The translations under genes were made by a program, and so were the position numbers. Of a DNA stretch of 64,000 nt, positions 8,080 to 17,811 are shown one piece after another (the stretch's first letter is position 1; each line of letters starts with the position of its first letter). This stretch comes from Bacteroidota bacterium (GTDB lineage: Bacteria; Bacteroidota; Bacteroidia; Chitinophagales; Chitinophagaceae), in NCBI GenBank assembly GCA_030706605.1, contig JAUZOE010000013.1, positions 1 to 64,000 of the forward strand, written 5' to 3'. A model generated the notes under the pieces. The model had not been told where the DNA came from, made no database searches, and worked only from the letters and a program-made list of their open reading frames with translations.

Positions 8080-10401
8080 ATGAAATTCAAATTTTTGGCT
8101 GTTATTTCTTTGTTGCTGGTGGTGATGATTAGCTGGCTTGCATGTATGCATAAAGATAAAAGTGGAGACCCTGCAATGCCTGACCAGGTTAGCTATAATT
8201 TTAGCATCAGACCAATTTTATCAGATAAGTGCTTTAAATGCCATGGGCCTGATGCTAATAAAAGAGAAGCGGGCTTAAGGCTTGATATTCCAGATTCAGC
8301 TTTTGCCCCTTTGAAAGAAACCAAAGGTGCTTTTGCCTTGGTACCTTTTAAGCCTGAAGAATCTGAACTGTATAAGCGCATATCTTCTACCGATACGTCG
8401 TACCAGATGCCTGACCCTTCTGCTCACCTGGGTGTTTTATCACCGTATGAAATCAGTCTTTTTAAAAAATGGATCAAACAGGGAGCAAAATATGAGCCTA
8501 TGTGGTCATTTGTAAAACCTGTAAAGGCGCCTCTGCCGGAAATAAAGGATAAAAAATTTGTAAAGAATGAAATTGATTATTTCATTCTTGCCAAACAGGA
8601 GCAGTTAGGGCTTACGCACAATGACGAGGCAGACAAAGAGCGTTTGTTAAAAAGGCTGTCACTTGATCTTACAGGACTTCCTCCTTCTGAAAAACTGATG
8701 GACCAATTTATGGCCAATAAAAATGCAAATGCTTATGAGGCAACTGTTGACGAATTATTGGCTACTCCAGCATATGGCGAAAAGATGGCTGTTCGGTGGT
8801 TGGATATTGCCCGCTACGCCGACAGTTATGGATACCAGGATGATAACATAAGAACACAATGGCCCTGGCGGGATTGGGTCATTCATGCTTTCAATGAAAA
8901 CATGCCATACAATGAGTTTCTTACCTGGCAAATTGCCGGAGATATGTTACCCAATGCTACCAAAGAGCAAATATTGGCCACAGCATTTTTTCGCAATAAC
9001 AAGTATACCGAAGAAGGAGGTGTAATTCCCGAAGAATACCGCATCAGCTACGTTATTGATGAAAATAAAACTTTTGGCAGGGGAATTTTAGGCTTGACAT
9101 TGGAATGTGCCCAATGCCATGATCATAAATATGACCCAATTTCTCAAAAAGATTATTACCAGATGTTCGCATTTTTTAATAATACTAAAGAGGTTGGTTA
9201 TGAAGGTGATATATCCACATCAAAACCTGCCAAAAACCCAATCTTGACCATCAGTCATGATGAAGTGAAAAATCTTTTATCATTTATTAATGAAAAAGAT
9301 ACCGGTAAACTGATGGTTTCAGTAATGGGCGAAAGAGATACTTTGCGCAAAACTTATCTTCTTAAGCGGGGGGTGTATGATCAGCCCGGTCCTGAAGTGT
9401 ATCCCGCTGCTTTAAAATCTGTAATGCCATTTGATACACTCAAATATCCACGTAATAGGCTTGGGCTTGCAGAATGGACAGTCAATAAAAATAATCCCCT
9501 GACTGCCCGTGTTTTTGTAAATGATGTCTGGCAGGAAATTTTTGGAGTAGGCCTGGTAAAGACTGCAGGTGATTTTGGTATGCAGGGTAAGCTCCCCTCC
9601 CACCCGAAATTGCTTGATTGGCTGGCGGTAGATTTTATGAATCATGGATGGGATATCAAGAGATTAGTGAAGCAGATTGTGATGTCCGCTACTTACCGGC
9701 AATCTTCTACTCTAAATAAAGATAATTACAAGATAGATCCTGAAAATGTTTATCTCTCCCATTTTCCCCGGCTTAAAGTAAAAGCAGAATTTGTGAGAGA
9801 TATTATTTTAGCCAGCAGTGGCTTACTCGTAAATACTATTGGTGGCCCCAGTGTGAAACCATATCAACCCAAAGGTCTTTGGGCAATGGCAAGTTCGGGA
9901 AGAGGAGAATTGGCCACTTATAAGCAGGATAAAGGAGATGATCTTTATCGCCGGGGAATGTATACTTTTATAAAGTTGACAGTGCCTCCACCGAGTATGA
10001 TACTTTTTGATGCGAGTAACAGGGATCAGTGTGAAGTAACCCGGTCTCAAACAAATACACCATTGCAGGCATTGATGATGATGAATGACCCCACCGTTCT
10101 TGAAGCTTCCCGCGTATTGGCTGAAAGGTTGATGGAAATGAATAGTACACCGGATGCTAAAATTAATAAAGCCTTCCGACGGATCATTTGCAGGGTTGCT
10201 GACACTAAAGAAATGAGTATTTTGAAAACTTATTATGATGAACAGTTAACTGAGTTTCGTCAAAAGCAATTAGACGCTGTCGCTACCATGGATGTAGGAG
10301 AATATCCGCACACTAAAACACCGGATGCTAATTCTACGGCAGCACTCATGAAAGTAATTGAAATGATTTATAATATAGAAGAAGCCATTGTAAAAACCTG
10401 A
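8080..10401 (+). CDS. DUF1549/DUF1553 lipoprotein with c-type cytochrome motifs
   Basis: A 773-residue protein with a lipobox at Cys22 (WLAC). A Planctomycete-type cytochrome domain carries C51-FK-C54-H55 followed by GPDANKREAGLRLD. DUF1549 covers roughly 140-370, with a second motif C343-AQ-C346-H347 in CAQCHDHKYDP, then DUF1553 (NPLTARVFVNDVWQEIFG...). These proteins are known mainly from Planctomycetes/Verrucomicrobia and glycan-degrading Bacteroidota, and are thought to pass electrons from periplasmic sugar oxidation; no member's reaction is assumed here. The DUF1501 gene starts 2 bp downstream, so the two are almost certainly translated together. Confidence 0.85.
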   Translation: MKFKFLAVISLLLVVMISWLACMHKDKSGDPAMPDQVSYNFSIRPILSDKCFKCHGPDANKREAGLRLDIPDSAFAPLKETKGAFALVPFKPEESELYKRISSTDTSYQMPDPSAHLGVLSPYEISLFKKWIKQGAKYEPMWSFVKPVKAPLPEIKDKKFVKNEIDYFILAKQEQLGLTHNDEADKERLLKRLSLDLTGLPPSEKLMDQFMANKNANAYEATVDELLATPAYGEKMAVRWLDIARYADSYGYQDDNIRTQWPWRDWVIHAFNENMPYNEFLTWQIAGDMLPNATKEQILATAFFRNNKYTEEGGVIPEEYRISYVIDENKTFGRGILGLTLECAQCHDHKYDPISQKDYYQMFAFFNNTKEVGYEGDISTSKPAKNPILTISHDEVKNLLSFINEKDTGKLMVSVMGERDTLRKTYLLKRGVYDQPGPEVYPAALKSVMPFDTLKYPRNRLGLAEWTVNKNNPLTARVFVNDVWQEIFGVGLVKTAGDFGMQGKLPSHPKLLDWLAVDFMNHGWDIKRLVKQIVMSATYRQSSTLNKDNYKIDPENVYLSHFPRLKVKAEFVRDIILASSGLLVNTIGGPSVKPYQPKGLWAMASSGRGELATYKQDKGDDLYRRGMYTFIKLTVPPPSMILFDASNRDQCEVTRSQTNTPLQALMMMNDPTVLEASRVLAERLMEMNSTPDAKINKAFRRIICRVADTKEMSILKTYYDEQLTEFRQKQLDAVATMDVGEYPHTKTPDANSTAALMKVIEMIYNIEEAIVKT

Positions 10402-10403
10402 TT

Positions 10404-11852
10404 ATGTATAAAGAACTACTGGAACACGGCCTTAATCTAAACCGGAGGCGTTTCCTCTCAAAATTAAGTATGGGTATTGGTGGTGTAGCCTTAGGGTCAC
10501 TGCTGATACCGGATCTTTTTGGTAATAAAAGCGATGAAGAAATGCTAATGACAGGTCTTCCGCAATTTGCCCCAAAAGCCAAAAGAATCATCTACCTTTT
10601 TCAGAACGGGGCGCCTTCACAATTGGACTTGTTTGACTACAAGCCAAAATTGCAGGAAATGTTTGGACAGGATCTTCCTCCATCTATAAGGATGGGGCAG
10701 CGCCTCACAGGCATGACTGCTGGTCAGAAAAAGTTTCCCCTGGCCGGGTCTGTTTTTAAGTTCAATCAATATGGAGAGTCAAGAGCCTGGATGAGCGAGC
10801 TACTTCCTCATACTTCAAAGGTGGTTGATGATTTATGCATTATAAAAAGCATGTACACTGAAGCCATTAATCATGATCCGGCACTTACCTTTTTTCAAAC
10901 CGGGGCACAAATAGGTAACAGGCCCAGCATGGGTTCATGGTTGAGTTATGGCCTGGGTAGCGAAAATAAAAATCTGCCGGCTTTTTGTGTTTTATTATCA
11001 AAGGGAAAAGGAAACGGGCAAGGGGTTTATTCAAAGCTTTGGAGCAATGGGTTTCTTGATTCTATATACCAGGGCGTGCAATTCAGTAATGGCGAGAATC
11101 CGGTACTATATCTGAACAATCCCGAGAGTATCAATAAATATGACCGTAGGAAAATGTTGGATAAATTGGAGGAATTAAACGGAGAAACTTTTAAAGAGTC
11201 CGGTGATCCGGAGATCCATGCTAAAATACAGCAGTATGAGTTGGCGTACCGTATGCAAACTGCTGTACCTGAAATTACTGACTTGAGTAAAGAGCCGGAA
11301 GACATTATAAAGTTATATGGTCCTGATTGCCTGACTCCAGGTACCTTTGCAGCCAACTGTTTACTGGCTCGTAAATTATCCGAAAGTGGTGTACGATTTG
11401 TTCAGTTGTATCACCAGGGTTGGGATACCCATGGAAACCTCCCTACAGAAATTAGTGGACAGTGTATGGATACGGATCAGGCATCAGCTGCCCTGATTAC
11501 GGATTTAAAACAAAGAGGGCTTCTTGATGAAACTTTGATTATCTGGGGTGGGGAGTTTGGAAGAACCAATTATTGCCAGGGTAAACTTACCAAAGAAAAT
11601 TATGGACGGGATCATCATCCGAGGTGCTTTACTATTTGGATGGCAGGAGGTGGCGTAAAGCCTGGCGTATATGGTGAAACAGATGAATTTGGTTATAATG
11701 TCATTCAGAATCCGGTACATGTACATGATTTTCATGCTACAGTTTTGAATCTGATGGGTATTGATCATGAAAAATTAACCTTCAAACATCTTGGACGTCG
11801 TTACAGGCTTACCGATGTGGCGGGTAATGTGGTCAAAGGAATTATTGCCTGA
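10404..11852 (+). CDS. DUF1501 protein, Tat-exported
   Basis: A 482-residue protein. A Tat-like signal (N-R14-R15-R16-F-L followed by GIGGVALGSLL) gives export in folded form. The body is DUF1501, an alkaline-phosphatase/sulfatase-fold family: FQNGAPSQLDLFDYKP near the start, INHDPALTFFQTG, then VQLYHQGWDTHGNLP and WGGEFGRT, ending with DHHPRCFTIWMAGGGVKPG. DUF1549 and DUF1501 genes are paired across planctomycete-like gene sets. The metal-site-like Asp and His residues are there, but I know of no defined substrate. Confidence 0.85.
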   Translation: MYKELLEHGLNLNRRRFLSKLSMGIGGVALGSLLIPDLFGNKSDEEMLMTGLPQFAPKAKRIIYLFQNGAPSQLDLFDYKPKLQEMFGQDLPPSIRMGQRLTGMTAGQKKFPLAGSVFKFNQYGESRAWMSELLPHTSKVVDDLCIIKSMYTEAINHDPALTFFQTGAQIGNRPSMGSWLSYGLGSENKNLPAFCVLLSKGKGNGQGVYSKLWSNGFLDSIYQGVQFSNGENPVLYLNNPESINKYDRRKMLDKLEELNGETFKESGDPEIHAKIQQYELAYRMQTAVPEITDLSKEPEDIIKLYGPDCLTPGTFAANCLLARKLSESGVRFVQLYHQGWDTHGNLPTEISGQCMDTDQASAALITDLKQRGLLDETLIIWGGEFGRTNYCQGKLTKENYGRDHHPRCFTIWMAGGGVKPGVYGETDEFGYNVIQNPVHVHDFHATVLNLMGIDHEKLTFKHLGRRYRLTDVAGNVVKGIIA

Positions 11853-11953
11853 GTTTTTTGAAATTCATAGCAATGTAATAAGAAAAATAAAAGAATCATT
11901 TAGGTCAAAGAATCAACACAAAATAATATTTTACCACTTTAAAACCAGATAGC

Positions 11954-12982
11954 ATGAAACGTCGGAAATTTATAAAAAACACTTCATTAGGAACTGCAGC
12001 TTTTTTAGCTCAACCTTCATTCCTTTTCCGAGAGCATCCTTTGCTTGGCCAAAATAATAAGCGTTATCGTCTAGATAACCATTGGAGCAAAGCTGATGTT
12101 GCGCGGTATCCTGTAAATGATTGTCATGAAATGGTGCAGGATAGGAAAGGCAGAATTATCTTGCTGACCAATGAAGTAAAAAACAATGTGCTTATTTATG
12201 ATAAAAGCGGTAAATTATTAACTACCTGGGGGCATGAATATCCGGGAGCCCATGGATTAACCATTTTCGATGAAAATGGCACAGAAGTTCTATTCATTTG
12301 TGATAATAAACGTCACCAGGTTATCAAAACCACCCTTGACGGAAGAGTGCTAATGGTAATTGATTACCCAAAAGAAACCGGAGAATACACAAAGCCTGAA
12401 GAATATATTCCTACAGAAACTGCGATTATGCCTAACGGTGATATTTACGTGGCAGATGGCTATGGCAAAGATTTTATTATGCAATATGATTCATCAGGTC
12501 GCTTGATAAATCATTTCGGGGGAAGAGGAAGCGAACCAAAACACCTGAAAAATGCCCACGGTGTTTGTATCGATCATCGTGATCCTGAAAATCCTAATCT
12601 GATCGTGACATCGCGCCAGCAATGTGCTTTTAAAAGATATAAATTCAATGGAGAATATATTGATACCATTCCTTTGCCGGGAGCCTGGGTTTGTCGCCCG
12701 GTAATCAACGGCGATTATTTATATTCAGCAGTTTTACAAACTGACAGCTTGCAGGGGAAAAAATCCGGGTTTGTAACCATATTGGATAAAGACTTTAAAG
12801 TGGTTTCCAATCTTGGCGGTTCTGAACCTGAATATGTTGATAACAAACTTGAGGGGATGTACCAGACTACAAAATATTTTGATTATCCTCATGATGTATG
12901 CATAGATGATGAACAAAATTTGTACATTGCTCAATGGAATTCAGGTAAGGTATATCCTTATAAATTATCGCCCGTTGTTTAA
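11954..12982 (+). CDS. NHL-type six-bladed beta-propeller protein, Tat-exported
   Basis: A 342-residue protein. It starts MKRRKFIKNTSLGTAAFLAQP, a twin-arginine signal. The body repeats NHL-like blades: GKLLTTWGHEYPGAHGLTI, GDIYVADGYGKDFIMQYDSSG, then HGVCIDHRDPENPNLIV and YPHDVCIDDEQNLYIAQWNSGKVYPY. This is the family often annotated as peptidylamidoglycolate-lyase-like or 6-bladed propeller; real lyase activity is unlikely to follow from this alone. It lies 101 bp after DUF1501 and its TAA overlaps the ATG of the following pseudogene (TAATG), so it belongs to the same operon. Confidence 0.75.
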   Translation: MKRRKFIKNTSLGTAAFLAQPSFLFREHPLLGQNNKRYRLDNHWSKADVARYPVNDCHEMVQDRKGRIILLTNEVKNNVLIYDKSGKLLTTWGHEYPGAHGLTIFDENGTEVLFICDNKRHQVIKTTLDGRVLMVIDYPKETGEYTKPEEYIPTETAIMPNGDIYVADGYGKDFIMQYDSSGRLINHFGGRGSEPKHLKNAHGVCIDHRDPENPNLIVTSRQQCAFKRYKFNGEYIDTIPLPGAWVCRPVINGDYLYSAVLQTDSLQGKKSGFVTILDKDFKVVSNLGGSEPEYVDNKLEGMYQTTKYFDYPHDVCIDDEQNLYIAQWNSGKVYPYKLSPVV

Positions 12983-13227
12983 TGAGCAAATTATTTTTTT
13001 ACTTACCGGCGCTCCTTGATTCTACTTTTTGCAACGGGCAGGAAGTCATTTTTCAGTTGGCGCCTCCTTTATTAAAATATCATTCTTTTTTTAAAAAATC
13101 AGCAATAGTTGAATTGAAATTTCCCTGACAGGGCATACAAATTCGCTATACACTGAACAATTGGTTTAAAATTAATACCGGAAGGCTGTTCCTGAAAAGG
13201 AAGGGCAGCATGATGGATATTTCTTGA
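12982..13227 (+). pseudogene. Remnant of an exported chitobiase-C-terminal-domain protein
   Basis: An ATG overlapping the previous stop (TAATG) opens MSKLFFYLPALLDSTFCNGQ, a signal-peptide-like start. It continues as EVIFQLAPPLLKYHSFF..SAIVELKFP, then an in-frame TGA (13126-13128), then QGIQIRYTLNN...TGRLFLKRKGS and a second stop at 13225. VELKF-x-GIQIRYTLN is the beginning of a chitobiase/hexosaminidase C-terminal (FN3-associated) domain, of the same type as the VTIRFTTDG segment in the next gene. The operon-like start, the signal peptide and resumption of homology after the stop argue for a real gene broken by point or indel mutations and truncated. Recoding at TGA is less likely because the reading degrades soon after. 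Confidence 0.55.
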
Positions 13228-13249
13228 TGAGATAAAAGTGTATTAGTGT

Positions 13250-15400
13250 ATGCAACGATGGAAAACAATTTTATACAATACCAGTTTTGGATTGAATTGC
13301 CTATTGGCTTTCTTATTGGTTTTTGAGGATAGATTGTCCGTACCTCCATGGGTGCAGACCATTGGACGTATGCATCCCCTACTGGTGCATTTTCCCATAG
13401 TACTGGTAATACTGTGTGTCTTTTGGGAATTATTCTCGGGATTAAAAAAAACACATACAGCCGACCAGGCTGTTATTGGCGACTGGCTGCTTTTATTTGT
13501 ATCACTCACGGCAGTAAGCAGCGCTTTGATGGGATTGTTTTTGTCAAAAGAAGATGGGTATACCCAGGATATAGTAGCATGGCATAAATGGGGTGGAGTG
13601 TTTCTTTCGTTTTTATGTTTGGCGTGGTATTCTTTCAGAAATTCTATAAGGAAGAAAAAAAGGCTTTTAGGCCTAACAGTCTTTGCAGGTATGGCAATTC
13701 TAATTATAACCGGTCACCTCGGGGCGGATATTACTCATGGAGAAAATTTTCTTTTTGCACCTATTACTAAGGATGCAGTGGCGCCTAAAGTATTGTTTGA
13801 AGACGCAGTTGTATATACCAATATGGTATACCCCATTTTAAAATCGAAATGCATCACCTGTCATAATGAAAAAAAAGCAAAGGGTGAATTGTCAATGGAG
13901 ACTGTAGCTTTATTGCTTAAAGGCGGTAAAGACGGGGCCTTATGGGATTCCACTAAACAGGATTTGGGATTAATGTTACAAAGGATTCATATGCCCCTTG
14001 AAAGCAAAAAACACATGCCTCCCTCTGGTAAGTCCCAACTTACAAATGACGAAATCAATATTATTTATCATTGGATAAAAGAAGGTGCCAGTTTTACAGC
14101 TAAAGTAGCCGAACTCCCCAAAACGGATACTTTACGTATGATAGCCACATCTATATTTAACACGATAGAGACAGATGACTATACTTTTCAACCTGCAGAC
14201 GATAACAAAATAAAAACTTTAAGTAATAATTACCGGCTCGTTGCTCCCCTGGCGCTTGGTTCCCCAGCATTAGGTGTTGAGTTTTTTAGCGTTGCAAAAT
14301 TCAAATCAGATCAATTAAAGGAACTACTGGATATAAAGGAACAAATAGTGTCACTCAATTTAAATAAAATGCCGGTGACAGACGCCGATCTTGCAACAAT
14401 TGCTCAATTCAGCAATCTTCGCAGACTTAATTTATCCTTTACCAATATTAAAGGAACAGGATTGGGGGCATTGGACAAGTTGAAAGAATTAAAGCAACTT
14501 TCCTTGTCTGGCACAGGCGTGAAGGCTGCTGACTTAAGTTCATTAGAATCATTACCTAAACTTACAAAATTGTATATCTGGAGTACTCCTTCACAAAAGC
14601 AGGACCTGGCAGCACTTCAAAAAGCATTAAAAAATACAGACATTGAAACTGGCTTTACAGGAGATACCATTATCATAAAATTAAACAAACCGAATATCGA
14701 AAATGAAGATCAGATATTCATACATCCGGATACTCTAAGATTGAAGCATTTCGTAAGAGGGGTTACCATTCGTTTTACGACCGATGGTACAGATCCGGAT
14801 AGTTTGAATTCACCTGTTTACAAAGGAGATTTCCTGATAGATAAGGGGATGACAGTAAAAGCAAAAGCTTTTAAACCAGGCTGGATTAGCAGTGATGTGG
14901 TGGAAAAGACTTTTTATAAAGCCGGCTATAAAATTGATTCAATTATTTTCCTGCAGCCTTCTCCCGATGCACCTTATAAAACAATGAGCGCCTATATCCT
15001 TACGGATGGGCAAAAAGGTGATTTAAACTATCGCAATGGTAAGTGGATTGGTTATAGAGGAATACCTATGCAGGCACTTCTGTATTTTGATACCGCACGC
15101 AAAATTTCAAATGTAACAGTAAGTAGCCTGGTGAATATCGGAGGATATGTGATGCCTCCTCAACGTATAGAAGTATGGGGCGGCAATACTCCCGGGCATT
15201 TACATCTGCTCAAAAGGATATTCCCGAAACAACCGGCTAAAGAAATGCCTGACTATATGATAGGATATGATCTGAACTTCAATACCACAAAAGAAAAATA
15301 TTTGAAAGTAGTGGTAGTTCCGGTAAGTAAATTACCAGCCTGGCATAAAGGGAAAAACGATAAAGGATGGATATTTGTGGATGAGATATTTGTAAATTAA
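13250..15400 (+). CDS. Membrane DUF2231 / cytochrome c / LRR / chitobiase-domain fusion
   Basis: A 716-residue protein. Residues 1-150 hold about four TM helices of the DUF2231 type (GRMHPLLVHFPIVLVILCVFWE). A Planctomycete-type cytochrome segment carries C201-IT-C204-H205 and EKKAKGELSME, then HMPPSGKSQLTNDEINIIYHWIKEGA. About 360-475 are leucine-rich-repeat-like (NLRRLNLSFTNI, LKQLSLSGTGV). About 490-565 are a chitobiase C-terminal-like domain (VTIRFTTDGTDPDSLNSPVY), and the rest resembles a discoidin-type sandwich. It would hold a heme domain and glycan-binding modules on the periplasmic side of the inner membrane. It converges with the next gene with a 4-bp overlap of stops. Confidence 0.75.
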   Translation: MQRWKTILYNTSFGLNCLLAFLLVFEDRLSVPPWVQTIGRMHPLLVHFPIVLVILCVFWELFSGLKKTHTADQAVIGDWLLLFVSLTAVSSALMGLFLSKEDGYTQDIVAWHKWGGVFLSFLCLAWYSFRNSIRKKKRLLGLTVFAGMAILIITGHLGADITHGENFLFAPITKDAVAPKVLFEDAVVYTNMVYPILKSKCITCHNEKKAKGELSMETVALLLKGGKDGALWDSTKQDLGLMLQRIHMPLESKKHMPPSGKSQLTNDEINIIYHWIKEGASFTAKVAELPKTDTLRMIATSIFNTIETDDYTFQPADDNKIKTLSNNYRLVAPLALGSPALGVEFFSVAKFKSDQLKELLDIKEQIVSLNLNKMPVTDADLATIAQFSNLRRLNLSFTNIKGTGLGALDKLKELKQLSLSGTGVKAADLSSLESLPKLTKLYIWSTPSQKQDLAALQKALKNTDIETGFTGDTIIIKLNKPNIENEDQIFIHPDTLRLKHFVRGVTIRFTTDGTDPDSLNSPVYKGDFLIDKGMTVKAKAFKPGWISSDVVEKTFYKAGYKIDSIIFLQPSPDAPYKTMSAYILTDGQKGDLNYRNGKWIGYRGIPMQALLYFDTARKISNVTVSSLVNIGGYVMPPQRIEVWGGNTPGHLHLLKRIFPKQPAKEMPDYMIGYDLNFNTTKEKYLKVVVVPVSKLPAWHKGKNDKGWIFVDEIFVN

Positions 15401-17730
15401 GGTAATTGTAAAAGTTCTTTCATGGTGAAAGCTTGTTCCCTGTTGTGATATTTTTGACGAATAATTTTTACATCATCTTGTGTAACGTTATCGGCACGAT
15501 TATTCCACGCTTTGCGGATATAAGTTGCAATTTGAGCGATATCCTTATCTTTTAGTTGATTATTATTATTCATAGCGGGCATATCGGCAGCCACTTCCGG
15601 AGGTGCATATAATTTTTCACCTACTTTAATGGGACCTGTAAGTCCGTATAAAACGATTGCTAACAACTTCGATTTATCACCTTGTACCCAGTTAGACCCG
15701 TTTAATGGTGCACCTAAGCCTTTTATTCCATTGCCATCATCACCGTGACATACCTGGCAATTAATTGTAAACAATTGTTTCCCTGCCAGAAAGTTTTTAT
15801 CCTTATTCTTATTTGCAATATCCGCATCCTTTTGTTCCTCTGCATTCTTTATTACTTTGTTTAATTGTTTAATAAACATATCAGTGGTATCCTTAACACT
15901 TTGACTATATAATTTAAGAAACGGTTTTTCCTGATTATTTAAATTGCTAATAATAGCATCTACCACGAAAGGATTGGTTTGATACTCTCTGGCAATTTTT
16001 ACCAACAGATCATTTGCGGGAAGAGCACTATATTTTATTGTAGCTCCAACCAGGTAAGCAAAGTATGGTGCAAGTGCCGGATTATTTTTATCTATATCCT
16101 CCTTATATTTATTTAACCAAAATAGAGCGTCCTGTTTGTTATGCACAATGGCTATTGCTGCCGTAAGTATTTGTTGTTTCAAATAAACAGGAGCATCTGC
16201 CCAAATAGCTTTCAGATCATTATTATGCAACTCATTCAACCCTTCAAGCACCCACATGACATTTATTTTTCCTATTATATTCCCATCCGATTCCAACATC
16301 TTGTGAAGCGGAACATTAAGCTCTGTTAATTGTTTATCTATTATATAGTTATGCGCAGTTTCCCTTAACCAGCTATTAGAACTGTTTAAAAAAGTTAATA
16401 ATGAATCGTCGTTTTCACTGAAACGAGGAGTTGTAAGAGTAGTTCCATTGGGGATAACTCTATAAATACGACCGCAATTAAGTGGTTGTACTAATGCTCT
16501 GTTCATTATTTCACTGGCAAGATAATGAGTTAAGTAAGTTTTATGCTGAATAATACCACGATACATATCTACCACATACAAAGCGCCATCTGGTCCTACG
16601 CTTAAATACACAGGTCTGAACCGTTCATCAGTACTAGCCAGGAATTCTTTTCCCTCATAGGCTTCTTTCCCTGTAGTTGAATCTGGATTAAATGATAAAA
16701 TATCCCTCTTTACCAGATTGCCGGCTGGCTCTGCTACAAAAGCATTATCATAAAATTCTTTACCATAAGCATCACTTTTAAATATAACCGGTCCGCAAGC
16801 CGCTGTGAAATCTACGAGTCGAAGGCTATCATCCAAAACGTTTTCTTTATAGCCACGGTTTACGCCTGGAGTCGGATGCACAGGATATACCCTGGTATCG
16901 GATACAATATTTTCATTATAGCCTTTTACTTTTCGTTGATGAGGATTGTCGGCTCCGAGCCCGGGAGCAAAATAATCCCCTATTAAATTATCTGAATTGG
17001 TATTGTAGTATAAACGGCCATATTCGTCTTGTGTTATACCCCATTGCCCGCGAAAATGAGTATGTTCCTTTATCCATTTATTTTTGCCAATTCTGCGATA
17101 GCGGTTTGCTGATTTTGCATTATATATCCAATTGTCCAACCCGCGTAGCAATCCATTGGGTTGATGTTCTACGTTACCTCCAACTGTATATTGGCTGTCT
17201 ACTAAATATTTCCGGCCTGCTTTATCATGATTGTTTTCCACGAACCATAAATTAGGGGGTTCTGCTACAAGGATGCCATCGTTAAACAAGCAAATTGCCC
17301 TGGGCATAACCAATGAATCCATAAATACTTTACGGGTATCCATCACGCCATCATTATTTTTATCTTCCAGTATTACGATTTTGCCAATTGGCTCTTCTTC
17401 TCCATTGCCAGAAGTGTCGGGCATATAATCATTCATTTCTACGGCCCATATTCTACCATAGTTGTCAAATTTTATAGCTACAGGGGTGGTTATCATTGGT
17501 TCTGAAGCTATCAACTGAAGCTTAAAATTATCTTGCAAAACAAAATGCTGAAGCGCTTCAGAAGGTGTGAGCACAGGTGCATCAACAGTGTCAATCTTAT
17601 TCCTTAGTAACTCCTTTGAAGTAAGTTTGTCCCCTGATTTATTATCAGAATGGCAACTTATGAATATTACAGACATTGATAGCAGTGCTGAAAAGAAGAA
17701 ATTGTTCTTTTTAAAATTATATCCGTTCAT
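15397..17730 (-). CDS. PVC-type membrane-bound dehydrogenase with C-terminal cytochrome c
   Basis: A 777-residue lipoprotein (Cys26 after IFIS). Residues ~65-420 form a sorbosone/glucose-dehydrogenase-like propeller: LIASEPMITTPVAIKFDNYGRIWAVEMNDY and DGALYVVDMYRGIIQHKTYL. The middle is helical and HEAT-like. About 645-745 is a class I cytochrome c with C658-QV-C661-H662-GDDGNGIKGLGAPL and an axial Met candidate in ADMPAMNNN. Role by family: periplasmic oxidation of sugars or alcohols with electrons passed to the attached heme. It is last in a minus-strand set after DUF1080, sugar isomerase and a broken Gfo/Idh gene. The oxidised substrate is inferred, not shown. Confidence 0.8.
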   Translation of the reverse strand: MNGYNFKKNNFFFSALLSMSVIFISCHSDNKSGDKLTSKELLRNKIDTVDAPVLTPSEALQHFVLQDNFKLQLIASEPMITTPVAIKFDNYGRIWAVEMNDYMPDTSGNGEEEPIGKIVILEDKNNDGVMDTRKVFMDSLVMPRAICLFNDGILVAEPPNLWFVENNHDKAGRKYLVDSQYTVGGNVEHQPNGLLRGLDNWIYNAKSANRYRRIGKNKWIKEHTHFRGQWGITQDEYGRLYYNTNSDNLIGDYFAPGLGADNPHQRKVKGYNENIVSDTRVYPVHPTPGVNRGYKENVLDDSLRLVDFTAACGPVIFKSDAYGKEFYDNAFVAEPAGNLVKRDILSFNPDSTTGKEAYEGKEFLASTDERFRPVYLSVGPDGALYVVDMYRGIIQHKTYLTHYLASEIMNRALVQPLNCGRIYRVIPNGTTLTTPRFSENDDSLLTFLNSSNSWLRETAHNYIIDKQLTELNVPLHKMLESDGNIIGKINVMWVLEGLNELHNNDLKAIWADAPVYLKQQILTAAIAIVHNKQDALFWLNKYKEDIDKNNPALAPYFAYLVGATIKYSALPANDLLVKIAREYQTNPFVVDAIISNLNNQEKPFLKLYSQSVKDTTDMFIKQLNKVIKNAEEQKDADIANKNKDKNFLAGKQLFTINCQVCHGDDGNGIKGLGAPLNGSNWVQGDKSKLLAIVLYGLTGPIKVGEKLYAPPEVAADMPAMNNNNQLKDKDIAQIATYIRKAWNNRADNVTQDDVKIIRQKYHNREQAFTMKELLQLP

Positions 17731-17811
17731 GATTCTATATTAAGAGAATTATTGTTTAGTTATTATAAAGTCAATAGCCATAAAAAGTGAATAAATAAAT
17801 TATGCCCGTTT

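Noticed and set aside
13243..13509. Minus-strand ORFs opposite the DUF2231 gene start
   Set aside because: Low-complexity reading without a domain, opposite recognisable membrane helices.
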